Assembly: GCA_002083655.1 (NCBI GenBank)
Contig: MSXR01000015.1
Span: forward strand, 153,131 to 217,130
Origin: Proteobacteria bacterium ST_bin14
GTDB taxonomy: Bacteria > Pseudomonadota > Alphaproteobacteria > Sphingomonadales > Sphingomonadaceae
Reading direction: 5' to 3'
Length of the DNA: 64,000 nucleotides
The stretch's first letter is position 1; every line of letters starts with the position of its first letter. Both the position numbers and the translations under genes were made by a program. Below are positions 26,002 to 33,633 of the stretch, in pieces. The notes below the pieces were generated by a model that worked only from the letters and a program-made list of their open reading frames with translations, had not been told where the DNA came from and did not search any database.

Positions 26002-27369
26002 ATGCGCGCGATGTTGTTGAACATGGTTGGGTTTGTGGCGGCGGGCATCGTCGCGGTGACGAGTGCATCGGCCCAAACTGCGCCCGCTCCTGCTCCCGCT
26101 GCCTCGCCCGTGACCACCTATATCCACGCCGGCAAGTTGCTTGACCGGCCCGGCCAGCCGCCCCGCGACAAGGCCACCGTCATCATCCGCGACGGCAAGG
26201 TGGCGGAGGTGCGCGACGGCTTTGCCGCGCCGGAGGCAGGCGCGACGCTGATCGATTTGAAGGACCGGTTCGTCCTGCCCGGCATGATCGACATGCATGT
26301 GCATTTATGGGGGATTGCGGGTGAACCGCTGAAGGCGCGGTTGGGCGAGCTGACCCGCGACCGGTTTGACGACATGGTTGAGGCGCAGAAAAATGCGCGC
26401 GCCGATCTGTTGGCGGGCTTTACCACAGTGCGCGATCTGGGCGGTGATCCGCGCGGCATTCGGGCGCTGCGTGATGCGATTGCGGCAGGCGACATCGAAG
26501 GGCCGACCATCATCAATGCCGGGCAGATGGTCTCCGTCACGGGTGGTCACGGCGATGGCGGCAATGGCCTGGCAGAGGAATTCGCGGATGCGGTGCATGC
26601 GCACCAGATCAACACCTGCGATGGGCCGGACGATTGCCGCCGCGCGGTACGCGCGCAAATCGGCCTGGGGGCGCAGGTGATCAAATTTGCGGCCACTGGC
26701 GGGGTGCTTTCAAACGTGGCGGGTGGCCTTGGTCGGCAGATGACGCCTGAGGAGATGAAGGCGATTATCGATACCGCGCACAGTTTTGGCCGCAAGGTGG
26801 CGGCGCACAGCCATGCCGCAGAGGGCACCAAGGCGGCGCTGGCGGCAGGCGTCGACACGATCGATCATGGCAGCTTTCTGGATGACGAGGCCGTGGCGCT
26901 GTTCAAAACCAAGAATGCGTGGCTGGTGCCGACGATGATCGCGCCCGTTGCCGCCCTGGCGCAGGCGCGCGCCGGGCAATTGCCCCCGGCCACGATTCCC
27001 AAGGCAGAGGCAGCGGGTGCAGCGATGCTCGCCAGCCACAAACGCGCCATTGCGGCGGGCGTAAAGATCGCGTTTGGCACCGATACCGGCGTGTCGAAAC
27101 ATGGCGAGAATGCCCGCGAATTCGCGCTGATGGTGGGCGCAGGGATGACGCCGGCAGCGGCGATTCGCGCCGCCACGATCGATGCAGCAGAGGCGCTGGG
27201 CCGCAAAGACCAGATCGGCTCGCTGGAACCCGGCAAGGCGGCGGACATCATCGCCGTGGCGGGCGACCCGCTGGCGGACGTTACGCGGCTGGAGAGCGTC
27301 GATTTCGTCATGCGCGGCGGCGCTACGGTAAAGCAGGGCGGCGTGCACAAGGCGTTTCCGGCGAATTGA
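26002..27369 (+). CDS. Exported amidohydrolase, prolidase/imidazolonepropionase-like
   Basis: A 455-residue metal-dependent hydrolase of the amidohydrolase superfamily with a signal peptide (MRAMLLNMVGFVAAGIVAV, cleavage near ASAQ). Metal ligands are the HVH pair in GMIDMHVHLW, a probable carboxylated lysine in GAQVIKFAATGG, histidines in AAHSHAAEG and DHGSFLDDE, and the catalytic aspartate in IAFGTDTGVSKHG. Similar enzymes cleave Xaa-Pro or acyl-Lys/Arg dipeptides; the exact substrate is not evident. ATG 26002 follows AGGGGG and is preferred to the frame start at 25930. Confidence 0.9.
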   Translation: MRAMLLNMVGFVAAGIVAVTSASAQTAPAPAPAASPVTTYIHAGKLLDRPGQPPRDKATVIIRDGKVAEVRDGFAAPEAGATLIDLKDRFVLPGMIDMHVHLWGIAGEPLKARLGELTRDRFDDMVEAQKNARADLLAGFTTVRDLGGDPRGIRALRDAIAAGDIEGPTIINAGQMVSVTGGHGDGGNGLAEEFADAVHAHQINTCDGPDDCRRAVRAQIGLGAQVIKFAATGGVLSNVAGGLGRQMTPEEMKAIIDTAHSFGRKVAAHSHAAEGTKAALAAGVDTIDHGSFLDDEAVALFKTKNAWLVPTMIAPVAALAQARAGQLPPATIPKAEAAGAAMLASHKRAIAAGVKIAFGTDTGVSKHGENAREFALMVGAGMTPAAAIRAATIDAAEALGRKDQIGSLEPGKAADIIAVAGDPLADVTRLESVDFVMRGGATVKQGGVHKAFPAN

Positions 27370-27467
27370 AGCAATCAGCGTGCGGCGAAGGTTGAGCGTG
27401 GGCGATTGTTGGCCTAGACGACCGCGCTTACCTCATTTCTCACGACCGTAACCGGAGCCCTTTTCCC

Positions 27468-27707
27468 ATGAGCGACATCATCGCCGCCGACGAACTAAGA
27501 CTGCTCATCGAGCGCGCAGAGCGCCTCGAAGAGGAAAAGCGGGGATTGGCCGACGACATCAAGGATGTGATGTCAGAAGCGAAAAGTCGGGGTTATGATA
27601 CTAAAGCGATCAGAAAAATCATAGCTATCCGCCGGAAAAAGAAGGACGAATACCAGGAAGAAGAAATGATTCTGGAAACTTATCTTCAGGCGCTTGGTAT
27701 GGTGTGA
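27468..27707 (+). CDS. gapR: GapR/DUF2312 nucleoid-associated DNA-binding protein
   Basis: A 79-residue helical, highly charged protein matching the DUF2312/GapR family: LLIERAERLEEEKRGLADDI, KDVMSEAKSRGYDTKAIRKI, and the basic end IAIRRKKKDEYQEEEMILE. In Caulobacter, GapR dimers or tetramers clamp overtwisted AT-rich DNA ahead of replication and transcription and stimulate type II topoisomerases. The first helix pair would form a coiled coil. It is a single gene, convergent with the HEPN-like gene. Confidence 0.92.
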   Translation: MSDIIAADELRLLIERAERLEEEKRGLADDIKDVMSEAKSRGYDTKAIRKIIAIRRKKKDEYQEEEMILETYLQALGMV

Positions 27708-27726
27708 CAGGTCGGGCGTGCCGCTG

Positions 27727-28380
27727 TTAAGGAGTTTCATCGCTCCTGCCCAGCTCCCGATGATATAGAGCGAGAGCTGTCGGGTCGCCCTGTCGCAATG
27801 CCTGTAGCAATCCGGCCATCATGCTGTTGAGATGTTTCGCCGCCACGGTCGTTCGTAGCATCGTTTCTTGGACCAAAGCCAATAACCACGGCAACGCGGA
27901 GTTCACTGCCGAAAGATCGGCGTCGGCGATGAAAAGGTCGGCTTCCGTCTTTGGATGAGTGATGCGGTGGCGGATTCCAATTGCTTGGCGCAAGCATTCC
28001 CATCCAGCATCGTTGAGTACGGGTTCATATGTGGCATCAAGCAATTGCGCCTGGTTGATCGTGAGCCGAATTACTGTTGGCAGGGTGAGGAAGCGCACTT
28101 GTTCGATCACGCGCCCCTTTTCATCGACGTGAAAAGTGAGTTCCCGCAACGCCAAGTCCGCGGTTGCGGAAAGATCGCCGGTAACCGCGGCCACTTGGCG
28201 GACATGCTCTCGCATCGTCCAGGTTGCGCCTTCGATCGCAGCGAACGTCGCCCGTATCAGGTCTCGCCGGTTTGATTGGACGTCTTCTGTCGCTAGGCGC
28301 TCGCTGGCCAAGATGACATTCCCGACCAGCTGCCGCAAAAAAGGGTCCGTCGGCACCGGAGCGCTTGTTTGATCACTCAT
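27727..28380 (-). CDS. HEPN-like protein, candidate RNase
   Basis: A 217-residue, mostly helical, cytoplasmic protein. Its clearest feature is IRHRITHPKTEADLF, which contains R-H-x-x-x-H, the HEPN-type R-polar-x3-H active-site motif seen in many RNase toxins and defence effectors. The surrounding helices (PFLRQLVGNVILASERL, ALPWLLALVQETML) are compatible with a HEPN bundle. No nucleotidyltransferase-type antitoxin lies next to it. The ATG at 28380 (MSDQTSAPV) is preferred; the frame upstream overlaps yebC promoter DNA. Function inferred from one motif only. Confidence 0.6.
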   Translation of the reverse strand: MSDQTSAPVPTDPFLRQLVGNVILASERLATEDVQSNRRDLIRATFAAIEGATWTMREHVRQVAAVTGDLSATADLALRELTFHVDEKGRVIEQVRFLTLPTVIRLTINQAQLLDATYEPVLNDAGWECLRQAIGIRHRITHPKTEADLFIADADLSAVNSALPWLLALVQETMLRTTVAAKHLNSMMAGLLQALRQGDPTALALYHRELGRSDETP

Positions 28381-28474
28381 CTGGCCAATGTGGCTGGGCG
28401 CTGGCATTGGAGCAAGGCTTGATCGAAAGGCTGTCCGGTGCGTAAAGCCCCACAACATCCTTGCAGAGGTTATT

Positions 28475-29215
28475 ATGGCAGGCCATTCCAAGTTCAAGAA
28501 CATCATGCACCGCAAGGGTGCGCAGGATAAGAAGCGGTCATCGCTGTTTTCCAAGCTGAGCCGCGAAATCACCGTTGCGGCCAAGATGGGCCTGCCCGAT
28601 CCGGACATGAACCCGCGGCTGCGCATGGCGGTCAATGCGGCCAAGGCGGCGTCGTTGCCGAAGGACAATATCCAGCGATCCATCGACAAGGCGACGCGCA
28701 GCGATGCCGAAACCTATGAGGAAATCCGCTATGAGGGCTTTGGCCCCGGCGGCGTTTCGCTGATCATTGAGGCGCTGACGGATAACCGCAACCGCACCGC
28801 CACCAATGTGCGCGTCGCGGTATCAAAAAACGGCGGCAATCTGGGCGCGAGCGGCTCGGTCAGCCATGCATTCGACCGGGTGGGGCTGATCAACTACCCG
28901 GCAAGTGCGGGCGATGCCGAAGCGGTTTTCGAGGCCGCACTGGAAGCGGGGGCCGAGGATGTGACCTCCAGCGAGGACGGCCATGAAATCTGGACCGTGC
29001 AGGGCGATCTCCATGAGGTGGTGAAAGCGCTAACCCCAGTGCTCGGCGAGCCTGAGGGGGCCAAGCTCGCCTGGCGCCCGCAGACGATGGTTGATGTGGG
29101 CGAGGAAGACGCCGCGCTGCTCTTCAAGCTCATCGACACGCTCGACGACGACGATGACGTGCAGACCGTGTGGGGCAATTACGAAGTGTCCGACGCGGTG
29201 ATGGAGAAGCTCTGA
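28475..29215 (+). CDS. yebC: YebC/PmpR family transcription/translation regulator
   Basis: The 246-residue protein begins MAGHSKFKNIMHRKGAQDKK, the unmistakable YebC start, followed by EITVAAKMG, NPRLRMAVNAAKAASLPKDN and YEGFGPGGV. YebC proteins bind DNA as regulators and have recently been linked to relief of ribosome stalling. It commonly sits next to the ruv genes, as here, where ruvC follows after one small gene. ATG 28475 has a GAGG ribosome site. Confidence 0.95.
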   Translation: MAGHSKFKNIMHRKGAQDKKRSSLFSKLSREITVAAKMGLPDPDMNPRLRMAVNAAKAASLPKDNIQRSIDKATRSDAETYEEIRYEGFGPGGVSLIIEALTDNRNRTATNVRVAVSKNGGNLGASGSVSHAFDRVGLINYPASAGDAEAVFEAALEAGAEDVTSSEDGHEIWTVQGDLHEVVKALTPVLGEPEGAKLAWRPQTMVDVGEEDAALLFKLIDTLDDDDDVQTVWGNYEVSDAVMEKL

Positions 29216-29248
29216 CGAGCATGGTGTTTCTGCGGCGGGGAGCGGGCG

Positions 29249-29644
29249 GTGGCTGAGGCAGAGATTCGAGACATCCTCAATGGCTATGCACAGGCATGGA
29301 CCGGCGGCGATCTCGCTACCTTGATGGCCTGTTATCATGATGATTTTGTCCTGCATTATTTTGGCGCAAATGCGCTGACGGGAACGCATGTCGGCAAGGC
29401 GGCGGCGCTGGGCGTGCTCGGGGAATTTTCTCGCCGGACCGCAAGGCAACTGATCGGCACGCCGGCGGTGCTTGCCGGGGCGGAACGCGGTGTGATCCTC
29501 GCGCGCGAAAAATTGGGTGTCGACGCGGCGGCCGTCGAGGTCGATCGGGTGCTTGTGTATACCGTGGCCGACGGCAGGCTGCGCGAATGCTGGGTTTACG
29601 ACGCTGATCAGGCGATGATCGACCGGCTGATCGGATCGGCATGA
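29249..29644 (+). CDS. NTF2/SnoaL-like protein
   Basis: A 131-residue protein with the NTF2-like cone fold pattern: ILNGYAQAWTGGDLATLMACY then HDDFVLHYFGANALTGTHVG, and a terminal strand DGRLRECWVYDADQ. Such proteins are small enzymes or ligand binders; no specific activity can be deduced. It starts at GTG 29249 with a GGGGAGC site. Its stop lies 4 bases before the ruvC GTG, so it is probably cotranscribed with yebC and ruvC. Confidence 0.8.
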   Translation: MAEAEIRDILNGYAQAWTGGDLATLMACYHDDFVLHYFGANALTGTHVGKAAALGVLGEFSRRTARQLIGTPAVLAGAERGVILAREKLGVDAAAVEVDRVLVYTVADGRLRECWVYDADQAMIDRLIGSA

Positions 29645-29648
29645 TTGC

Positions 29649-30140
29649 GTGATCATCCTCGGTCTCGACCCGGGCCTTGGCACCACTGGCTGGGGGCTGA
29701 TCCGGGCTGAGGGCAATCGGCTGTCGCACCTGGCAAATGGCCGGTTGAAGACAGATAGCGCCGCACCGCTGCCCCGCCGCCTCGCGCATCTGGACGCCAT
29801 GCTTTCCGCGCTGGTGATCGACCACCATCCCGATAGCGCGGCGGTGGAGGAGGTGTTCGTCAACGCCAATCCGCAATCGACGCTGAAGCTGGGGCAGGCG
29901 CGCGGCGTTGTTATCTGTGCCGTGGCGCGCGGCGGAATTGATGTGGGTGAATATGCCGCCCGACTGGTGAAAAAGGCGGTGGTGGGCACGGGGGCTGCTG
30001 AAAAGGCGCAGGTGCACGCCATGGTCGCGCGGTTGCTGCCCGGCGTAAAGATCGACGGGGCGGATGCCGCGGATGCGCTGGCCGTGGCGATCTGCCACGC
30101 GCACCATCTGGCGTCGGCGCGGGTGATGACGGGGCGTTAG
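29649..30140 (+). CDS. ruvC: Holliday junction resolvase RuvC
   Basis: RuvC is the dimeric endonuclease that cuts Holliday junctions after RuvAB branch migration. The 163-residue protein carries the acidic active-site residues in ILGLDPGLGTTGWG (D7), AAVEEVFVNANPQ, and DGADAADALAVAICH. The start is GTG 29649. Its last 4 bases overlap the convergent gene on the other strand, separating it from ruvA and ruvB by that gene and a small frame. Confidence 0.95.
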   Translation: MIILGLDPGLGTTGWGLIRAEGNRLSHLANGRLKTDSAAPLPRRLAHLDAMLSALVIDHHPDSAAVEEVFVNANPQSTLKLGQARGVVICAVARGGIDVGEYAARLVKKAVVGTGAAEKAQVHAMVARLLPGVKIDGADAADALAVAICHAHHLASARVMTGR

Positions 30141-30652
30141 GCGCGGTCGGCGGCGATTTGATCAACGCCGAGCATGTCGCGAAACCGCCAGCCGTCGCCC
30201 GCCCAGTTGCGATCCCCCGGCGCACGCGCGGGTGCCAAATCAGGCGCGGTGGCCAGCCAGGGCAACAGATCGGCGTTCTCACGATTAAGCCGGTCCGCAA
30301 CCATTTTGGCCTGCATGTAAATATGCGTGCGAAAGCCCGGCCAGTCATTTGCCGCCGCTTCCGGCGACCAGCGATCAAGGTGCTTTTCAAACGCGGCGTA
30401 GATTACGTGCGCTTCGGCCGCGAAGCGGGCCGCAACATCGCGCGCCGCCGGATCGGCGTGGAGGCGCAGCCGGGCGTATATGATCCGATCGGTCGATGGC
30501 AGATAGCGCAGCAGCGCGCGGGCAATCCGCCAGCGCGCGGCGACCAGTTGGGCCGCCACAGGTGGCGTGCGTTCGTCAACCAGATCGCGCAGCGCCATCG
30601 CTGCTGCAAGCAGTTCGGTTTGTTCATTTTTCCAGCGATCAATTGCTGTCAC
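30137..30652 (-). CDS. Hypothetical helical protein, possibly hemerythrin-like
   Basis: A 171-residue protein without signal peptide, predicted to be mostly helices. Histidines and glutamates occur in AEAHVIYAAFEKHLDRW and FRTHIYMQAK, a spacing that recalls hemerythrin (HHE) diiron bundles, but the full ligand set is not clear. It is transcribed against ruvC, overlapping it by 4 bases, and lies inside the ruv region. No firm function. Confidence 0.6.
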   Translation of the reverse strand: MTAIDRWKNEQTELLAAAMALRDLVDERTPPVAAQLVAARWRIARALLRYLPSTDRIIYARLRLHADPAARDVAARFAAEAHVIYAAFEKHLDRWSPEAAANDWPGFRTHIYMQAKMVADRLNRENADLLPWLATAPDLAPARAPGDRNWAGDGWRFRDMLGVDQIAADRA

Positions 30653-30781
30653 GATGTTTCCCTTTGCTCCCCCACCATCTCTATGGCCAAGTCGTTAACC
30701 AATTGTCGCTGTCGCGCCCGGCGGGGGCGAAAAACAATCTTTCGCTTTCCTGACCGGGCGCGTTCCTGTTACGTACCTGAT

Positions 30782-30901
30782 ATGCGCAAGTCAGCCCGAG
30801 CATTTTTTGTTGCTGCACGACCAGCCATACCCTTGTCGGCCTGTGGCCGGCGTGCGGGACTTTTGGCAGCGGCTGGGCGCCGACACGGACAAACCCTGTG
30901 A
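30782..30901 (+). CDS. Possible small lipoprotein coupled to ruvA
   Basis: A 39-residue frame, MRKSARAFFVAARPAIPLSA then CGRRAGLLAAAG..., with a lipobox-like LSAC. Its TGA overlaps the ruvA GTG as GTGA, the coupling pattern used elsewhere in this window. Against it: an RP pair in the hydrophobic stretch, no clear ribosome site, and short length. It could also be leader DNA of ruvA. Confidence 0.3.
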   Translation: MRKSARAFFVAARPAIPLSACGRRAGLLAAAGRRHGQTL

Positions 30902-31491
30902 TCGCGCATTTGAAAGGGCGGCTGGAATCGACCGGCGTCGATTATGCCGTGATTGATGTTGGCGGCGTGGGCTATCTGGTCGGCGCATCGGCGCGCACGC
31001 TGGCGAGCATTGGCCCGGTGGGGGAGGGCGTGATGCTCCACACCGAAATGCTGGTGGCGGAAGATTTCATCCGGCTGGTGGGCTTTGCGAGTGCGACGGA
31101 GCGCGACTGGTTCCGCCTGCTGACGGGCGTGCAGGGCGTGGGCGCGCGGGTGGCGCTGGCGATATTATCGGCACTGGAGCCGGGCGACCTGAGCCGCGCG
31201 ATTGCCGCACAGGACAAGGCAATGGTCGCGCGCGCCAATGGCGTGGGGCCAAAGCTCGCCGAGCGCATCGTGCGCGAATTAAAGGATAAGGTGGGCGGCG
31301 TGGCGATTGGCGGCGCATCACCAATGCCAGCCCCCGGTGGCGCCGGCGCAGACGCCGTATCCGCCCTGCTCAACCTGGGCTTCCGCCCCGCCGAAGCCGC
31401 CAGCGCCGTGGCAGCGGCAGAGGAGGAGCTGGGTGGGGGCGCAACGCTCGACGCGCTGGTGCGGCTGGCGCTCAGAAAGGCGGCGAAGTAG
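30898..31491 (+). CDS. ruvA: Holliday junction branch migration protein RuvA
   Basis: RuvA binds four-way junctions as a tetramer and loads RuvB. The 197-residue protein has an N-terminal OB fold (MIAHLKGRLESTGVDYAVID), two helix-hairpin-helix units (LTGVQGVGARVALAILSAL, ANGVGPKLAERIVRELKDK), a flexible proline/glycine linker, and the C-terminal RuvB-binding three-helix domain (ALLNLGFRPAEAASAV). The start is GTG 30898. ruvB follows 1 kb later, beyond a toxin-antitoxin pair and a glyoxalase gene. Confidence 0.95.
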   Translation: MIAHLKGRLESTGVDYAVIDVGGVGYLVGASARTLASIGPVGEGVMLHTEMLVAEDFIRLVGFASATERDWFRLLTGVQGVGARVALAILSALEPGDLSRAIAAQDKAMVARANGVGPKLAERIVRELKDKVGGVAIGGASPMPAPGGAGADAVSALLNLGFRPAEAASAVAAAEEELGGGATLDALVRLALRKAAK

Positions 31492-31539
31492 AATGGCGTA
31501 TCGACAATCATTGGGTCGACCGTGCGGTGGAGAATGCTC

Positions 31540-31728
31540 GTGACCAAGATGGAAATTCTGGTGGGGACCGTCCGCCGCATCGGTCGCAACGGTCCGCCTT
31601 ATGAGGTCCTCGGCACCGTTGCGTCGACAAGCGATGGTAAGAAGCAGATGCGGATTCACATGATCGAGTCCGATGAAGATCTCGATTACCCGGTCGAAGA
31701 TATTATGCGCGATCCATTGGACGACTGA
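31540..31728 (+). CDS. Putative antitoxin of the VapD module (VapX-like by position)
   Basis: A 62-residue protein (VTKMEILVGTVRRIGRNG...) ending in an acidic tail (MIESDEDLDYPVEDIMRDPLDD). GTG 31540 is chosen because GGAG (31529-31532) lies 7 bases upstream; ATG 31534 is too close to that site and ATG 31549 too far. Its TGA overlaps the ATG of vapD by one base (TGATG). Small size, acidic end and position directly before a VapD toxin suggest the cognate antitoxin; no DNA-binding motif is evident. Confidence 0.7.
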   Translation: MTKMEILVGTVRRIGRNGPPYEVLGTVASTSDGKKQMRIHMIESDEDLDYPVEDIMRDPLDD

Positions 31729-32006
31729 TGTTCGCCATTGGCTTTGACCTACTCTGGAATCAGACCAAGCTGACCCATCCCAAGGGCTTGTCGCAGGCCT
31801 ATGCCGAAATCGGCGCGGTGCTCAATCGCTACGGATTTCAGCGCGTGCAGGGCAGTGTTTACGTGTCGACAAACGACAGTCTGGTTAATGTTACTCTGGC
31901 GATGAACGCGCTGAAGGCATTGCCCTGGTTTCCAACGTGCGTGCGCGATGTTCGTGCATTCAAGGTCGAGCATTGGAGCGACTTTACGGATTTTATGAAA
32001 TCGTGA
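31728..32006 (+). CDS. vapD: VapD family Cas2-like endoribonuclease toxin
   Basis: The 92-residue protein follows the VapD pattern end to end: MFAIGFDLLWNQTKLTHPKG, LSQAYAEIGAVLNRYGFQRV, QGSVYVSTND, AMNALKALPWF, VRDVRAFKVEHWSDFTDFMKS. As I remember the Haemophilus influenzae VapD, the HPKG, AYxxIGAVL, QGS and EQWSDFTDF blocks coincide. VapD proteins have a ferredoxin-like Cas2 fold and cleave RNA; the conserved aspartate is in AIGFDL. It is coupled by a 1-base overlap to the upstream antitoxin and ends against the following frame (TGATG). The module sits between ruvA and ruvB. Confidence 0.92.
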   Translation: MFAIGFDLLWNQTKLTHPKGLSQAYAEIGAVLNRYGFQRVQGSVYVSTNDSLVNVTLAMNALKALPWFPTCVRDVRAFKVEHWSDFTDFMKS

Positions 32007-32122
32007 TGCCGACCTTGAAAACCCGTGTCGCAATCAGGTGCGCCGTCATTTTTGGGGTCGCAGCAATGGTGCCGGCGGGGCCTGTGTCGGCGGGTTGGCA
32101 GGATGTGCCAAAGGAGAAAGGT

Positions 32123-32500
32123 GTGATTCAATCAACCAATCCCATCGCCTATGTCGAAATCCCCGTGACCGATCTCGATCGCGCCATGGCGTTCTATACG
32201 GCAGTTTTCAGCTTCGCGCTCGAACGTCAGACGATCGATGGCTATGACATGGCATTGTTTCCGGCGGCCGAAGGCGCGGCGGGGGCATCGGGCGCATTGG
32301 TCAAGGGCGATGTCTATGTTCCGGGCAAAACCGGCCCGATCGTCTATTTCGGGGTGACCGATGTCGATGCGGTGATTGCGCGGGCAAAGGCGCGCGGGGC
32401 CAAGATCCTGTACGACAAGAAGGACGTTGGCGCGTTTGGCTTTGTCGCCGAGATTGAAGACAGCGAAGGCAACCGGATTGCGCTAAGCGCGCCGAAATGA
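32123..32500 (+). CDS. Glyoxalase/VOC superfamily protein
   Basis: A 125-residue vicinal-oxygen-chelate protein with two beta-alpha-beta-beta-beta units: PIAYVEIPVTDLDRAMAFYT...YDMALFP and GPIVYFGVTDVDAVIARAKA...FVAEIEDSEGNRIALSAP. VOC proteins bind a metal and act as lyases, dioxygenases or resistance proteins; the substrate is unknown. GTG 32123 lies 6 bases after AAAGGAG. An alternative ATG at 32006, overlapping the vapD stop as TGATG, would add a signal-like segment (AVIFGVAAMVPAGPVSA) but has no ribosome site. Its stop overlaps the ruvB ATG (ATGA). Confidence 0.85.
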   Translation: MIQSTNPIAYVEIPVTDLDRAMAFYTAVFSFALERQTIDGYDMALFPAAEGAAGASGALVKGDVYVPGKTGPIVYFGVTDVDAVIARAKARGAKILYDKKDVGAFGFVAEIEDSEGNRIALSAPK

Positions 32501-33522
32501 CCGACCACCCCCTACTCACCCCCACCCGCATGCCCGAAGATGTCGATGCCGCGCTGCGCCCGAAATCGCTCGACGAATTTGTCGGGCAGCAGGCGGCGCG
32601 CGAGAATTTGCGGGTGTTTATCAACGCCGCCAAGGCGCGCGGTGATGCGCTGGATCATGTGTTGTTTTTCGGCCCGCCGGGGTTGGGCAAGACGACGCTG
32701 GCGCAGATTATTGCGCGGGAGCTGGGCGTGGGATTCCGCGCCACCAGCGGACCGGTGATTGCCAAATCGGGCGATCTGGCCGCGCTGCTGACCAATTTGG
32801 AAGACGGCGATGTGCTGTTCATTGACGAGATTCACCGGCTCGCGCCCGCCGTGGAGGAAATCCTGTACCCGGCGATGGAGGATCGCGCGCTTGATCTGAT
32901 GATTGGTGAAGGGCCATCGGCGCGCAGCGTGCGGATTGATTTGCCGAAATTCACTTTGGTGGGGGCAACGACACGGCAGGGGCTGCTCACGACGCCGCTG
33001 CGCGACCGGTTTGGCATCCCAGTGCGGCTGAACTTTTATACGGTGGCGGAGCTGGAAAAGGTGGTGGCACGCGCGGCGGGGCTGCTCGGGCTGGCGCTCG
33101 CCCCTGACGGCGCGACCGAAGTCGCGCGGCGCGCGCGGGGCACGCCGCGAATCGCCGGGCGGTTGCTGCGCCGGGTGCGCGATTTTGCCCATGCAGCGGG
33201 GCACGCGATTGTCGATGCCCGCGCTGCGGACGCCGCGCTTAACCGGCTAGAGGTGGACGCGCTGGGGCTGGATGCAATGGACCGGCGGTATCTGATGATG
33301 ATCGCTGATATCTATCGCGGCGGGCCGGTGGGCGTAGAAACGCTGGCGGCGGGATTATCCGAACCGCGCGACACGATTGAGGAGGTGATCGAGCCCTATC
33401 TGATCCAGCTGGGGCTTGTGGCGCGCACCGCGCGGGGGCGGTGCCTGAATGCGCGTGCCTGGAAACATCTGGGGCTTAATCCGCCGCCGGGCAGCCAGGA
33501 TGGACTGTTCGAACAGGTTTAG
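32497..33522 (+). CDS. ruvB: Holliday junction helicase RuvB
   Basis: RuvB is the AAA+ motor that drives branch migration with RuvA. The 341-residue protein has Walker A FFGPPGLGKTTLAQ, Walker B VLFIDEIHRL, sensor 1 LVGATTRQGLLTTPLRDRFG, arginine-finger region, and the C-terminal winged helix (RGRCLNARAWKHLGL). Length is standard. ATG 32497 overlaps the glyoxalase-family stop by 4 bases, so its translation now depends on the genes inserted between it and ruvA. Confidence 0.97.
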   Translation: MTDHPLLTPTRMPEDVDAALRPKSLDEFVGQQAARENLRVFINAAKARGDALDHVLFFGPPGLGKTTLAQIIARELGVGFRATSGPVIAKSGDLAALLTNLEDGDVLFIDEIHRLAPAVEEILYPAMEDRALDLMIGEGPSARSVRIDLPKFTLVGATTRQGLLTTPLRDRFGIPVRLNFYTVAELEKVVARAAGLLGLALAPDGATEVARRARGTPRIAGRLLRRVRDFAHAAGHAIVDARAADAALNRLEVDALGLDAMDRRYLMMIADIYRGGPVGVETLAAGLSEPRDTIEEVIEPYLIQLGLVARTARGRCLNARAWKHLGLNPPPGSQDGLFEQV

Positions 33523-33573
33523 CGCCGTTTGTGACCGAACCGATCCAAGAAAATCGGCCACCCCTGATTTAGG

Positions 33574-33632
33574 GCATCGTGCCGTAATTCGGGATTACTC
33601 GTCGGTGACGATTCGTTTTTCAAGCACGATGC
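33574..33632. repeat. Spaced inverted repeat GCATCGTGC / GCACGATGC
   Basis: Perfect 9-base arms at 33574-33582 and 33624-33632 are separated by 41 bases, between the converging ruvB and ABC permease genes. The outer bases (AGGGCATCG... and ...GATGCTCTA) suggest a mobile-type short element rather than a simple terminator. Confidence 0.5.
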
Positions 33633-33633
33633 T

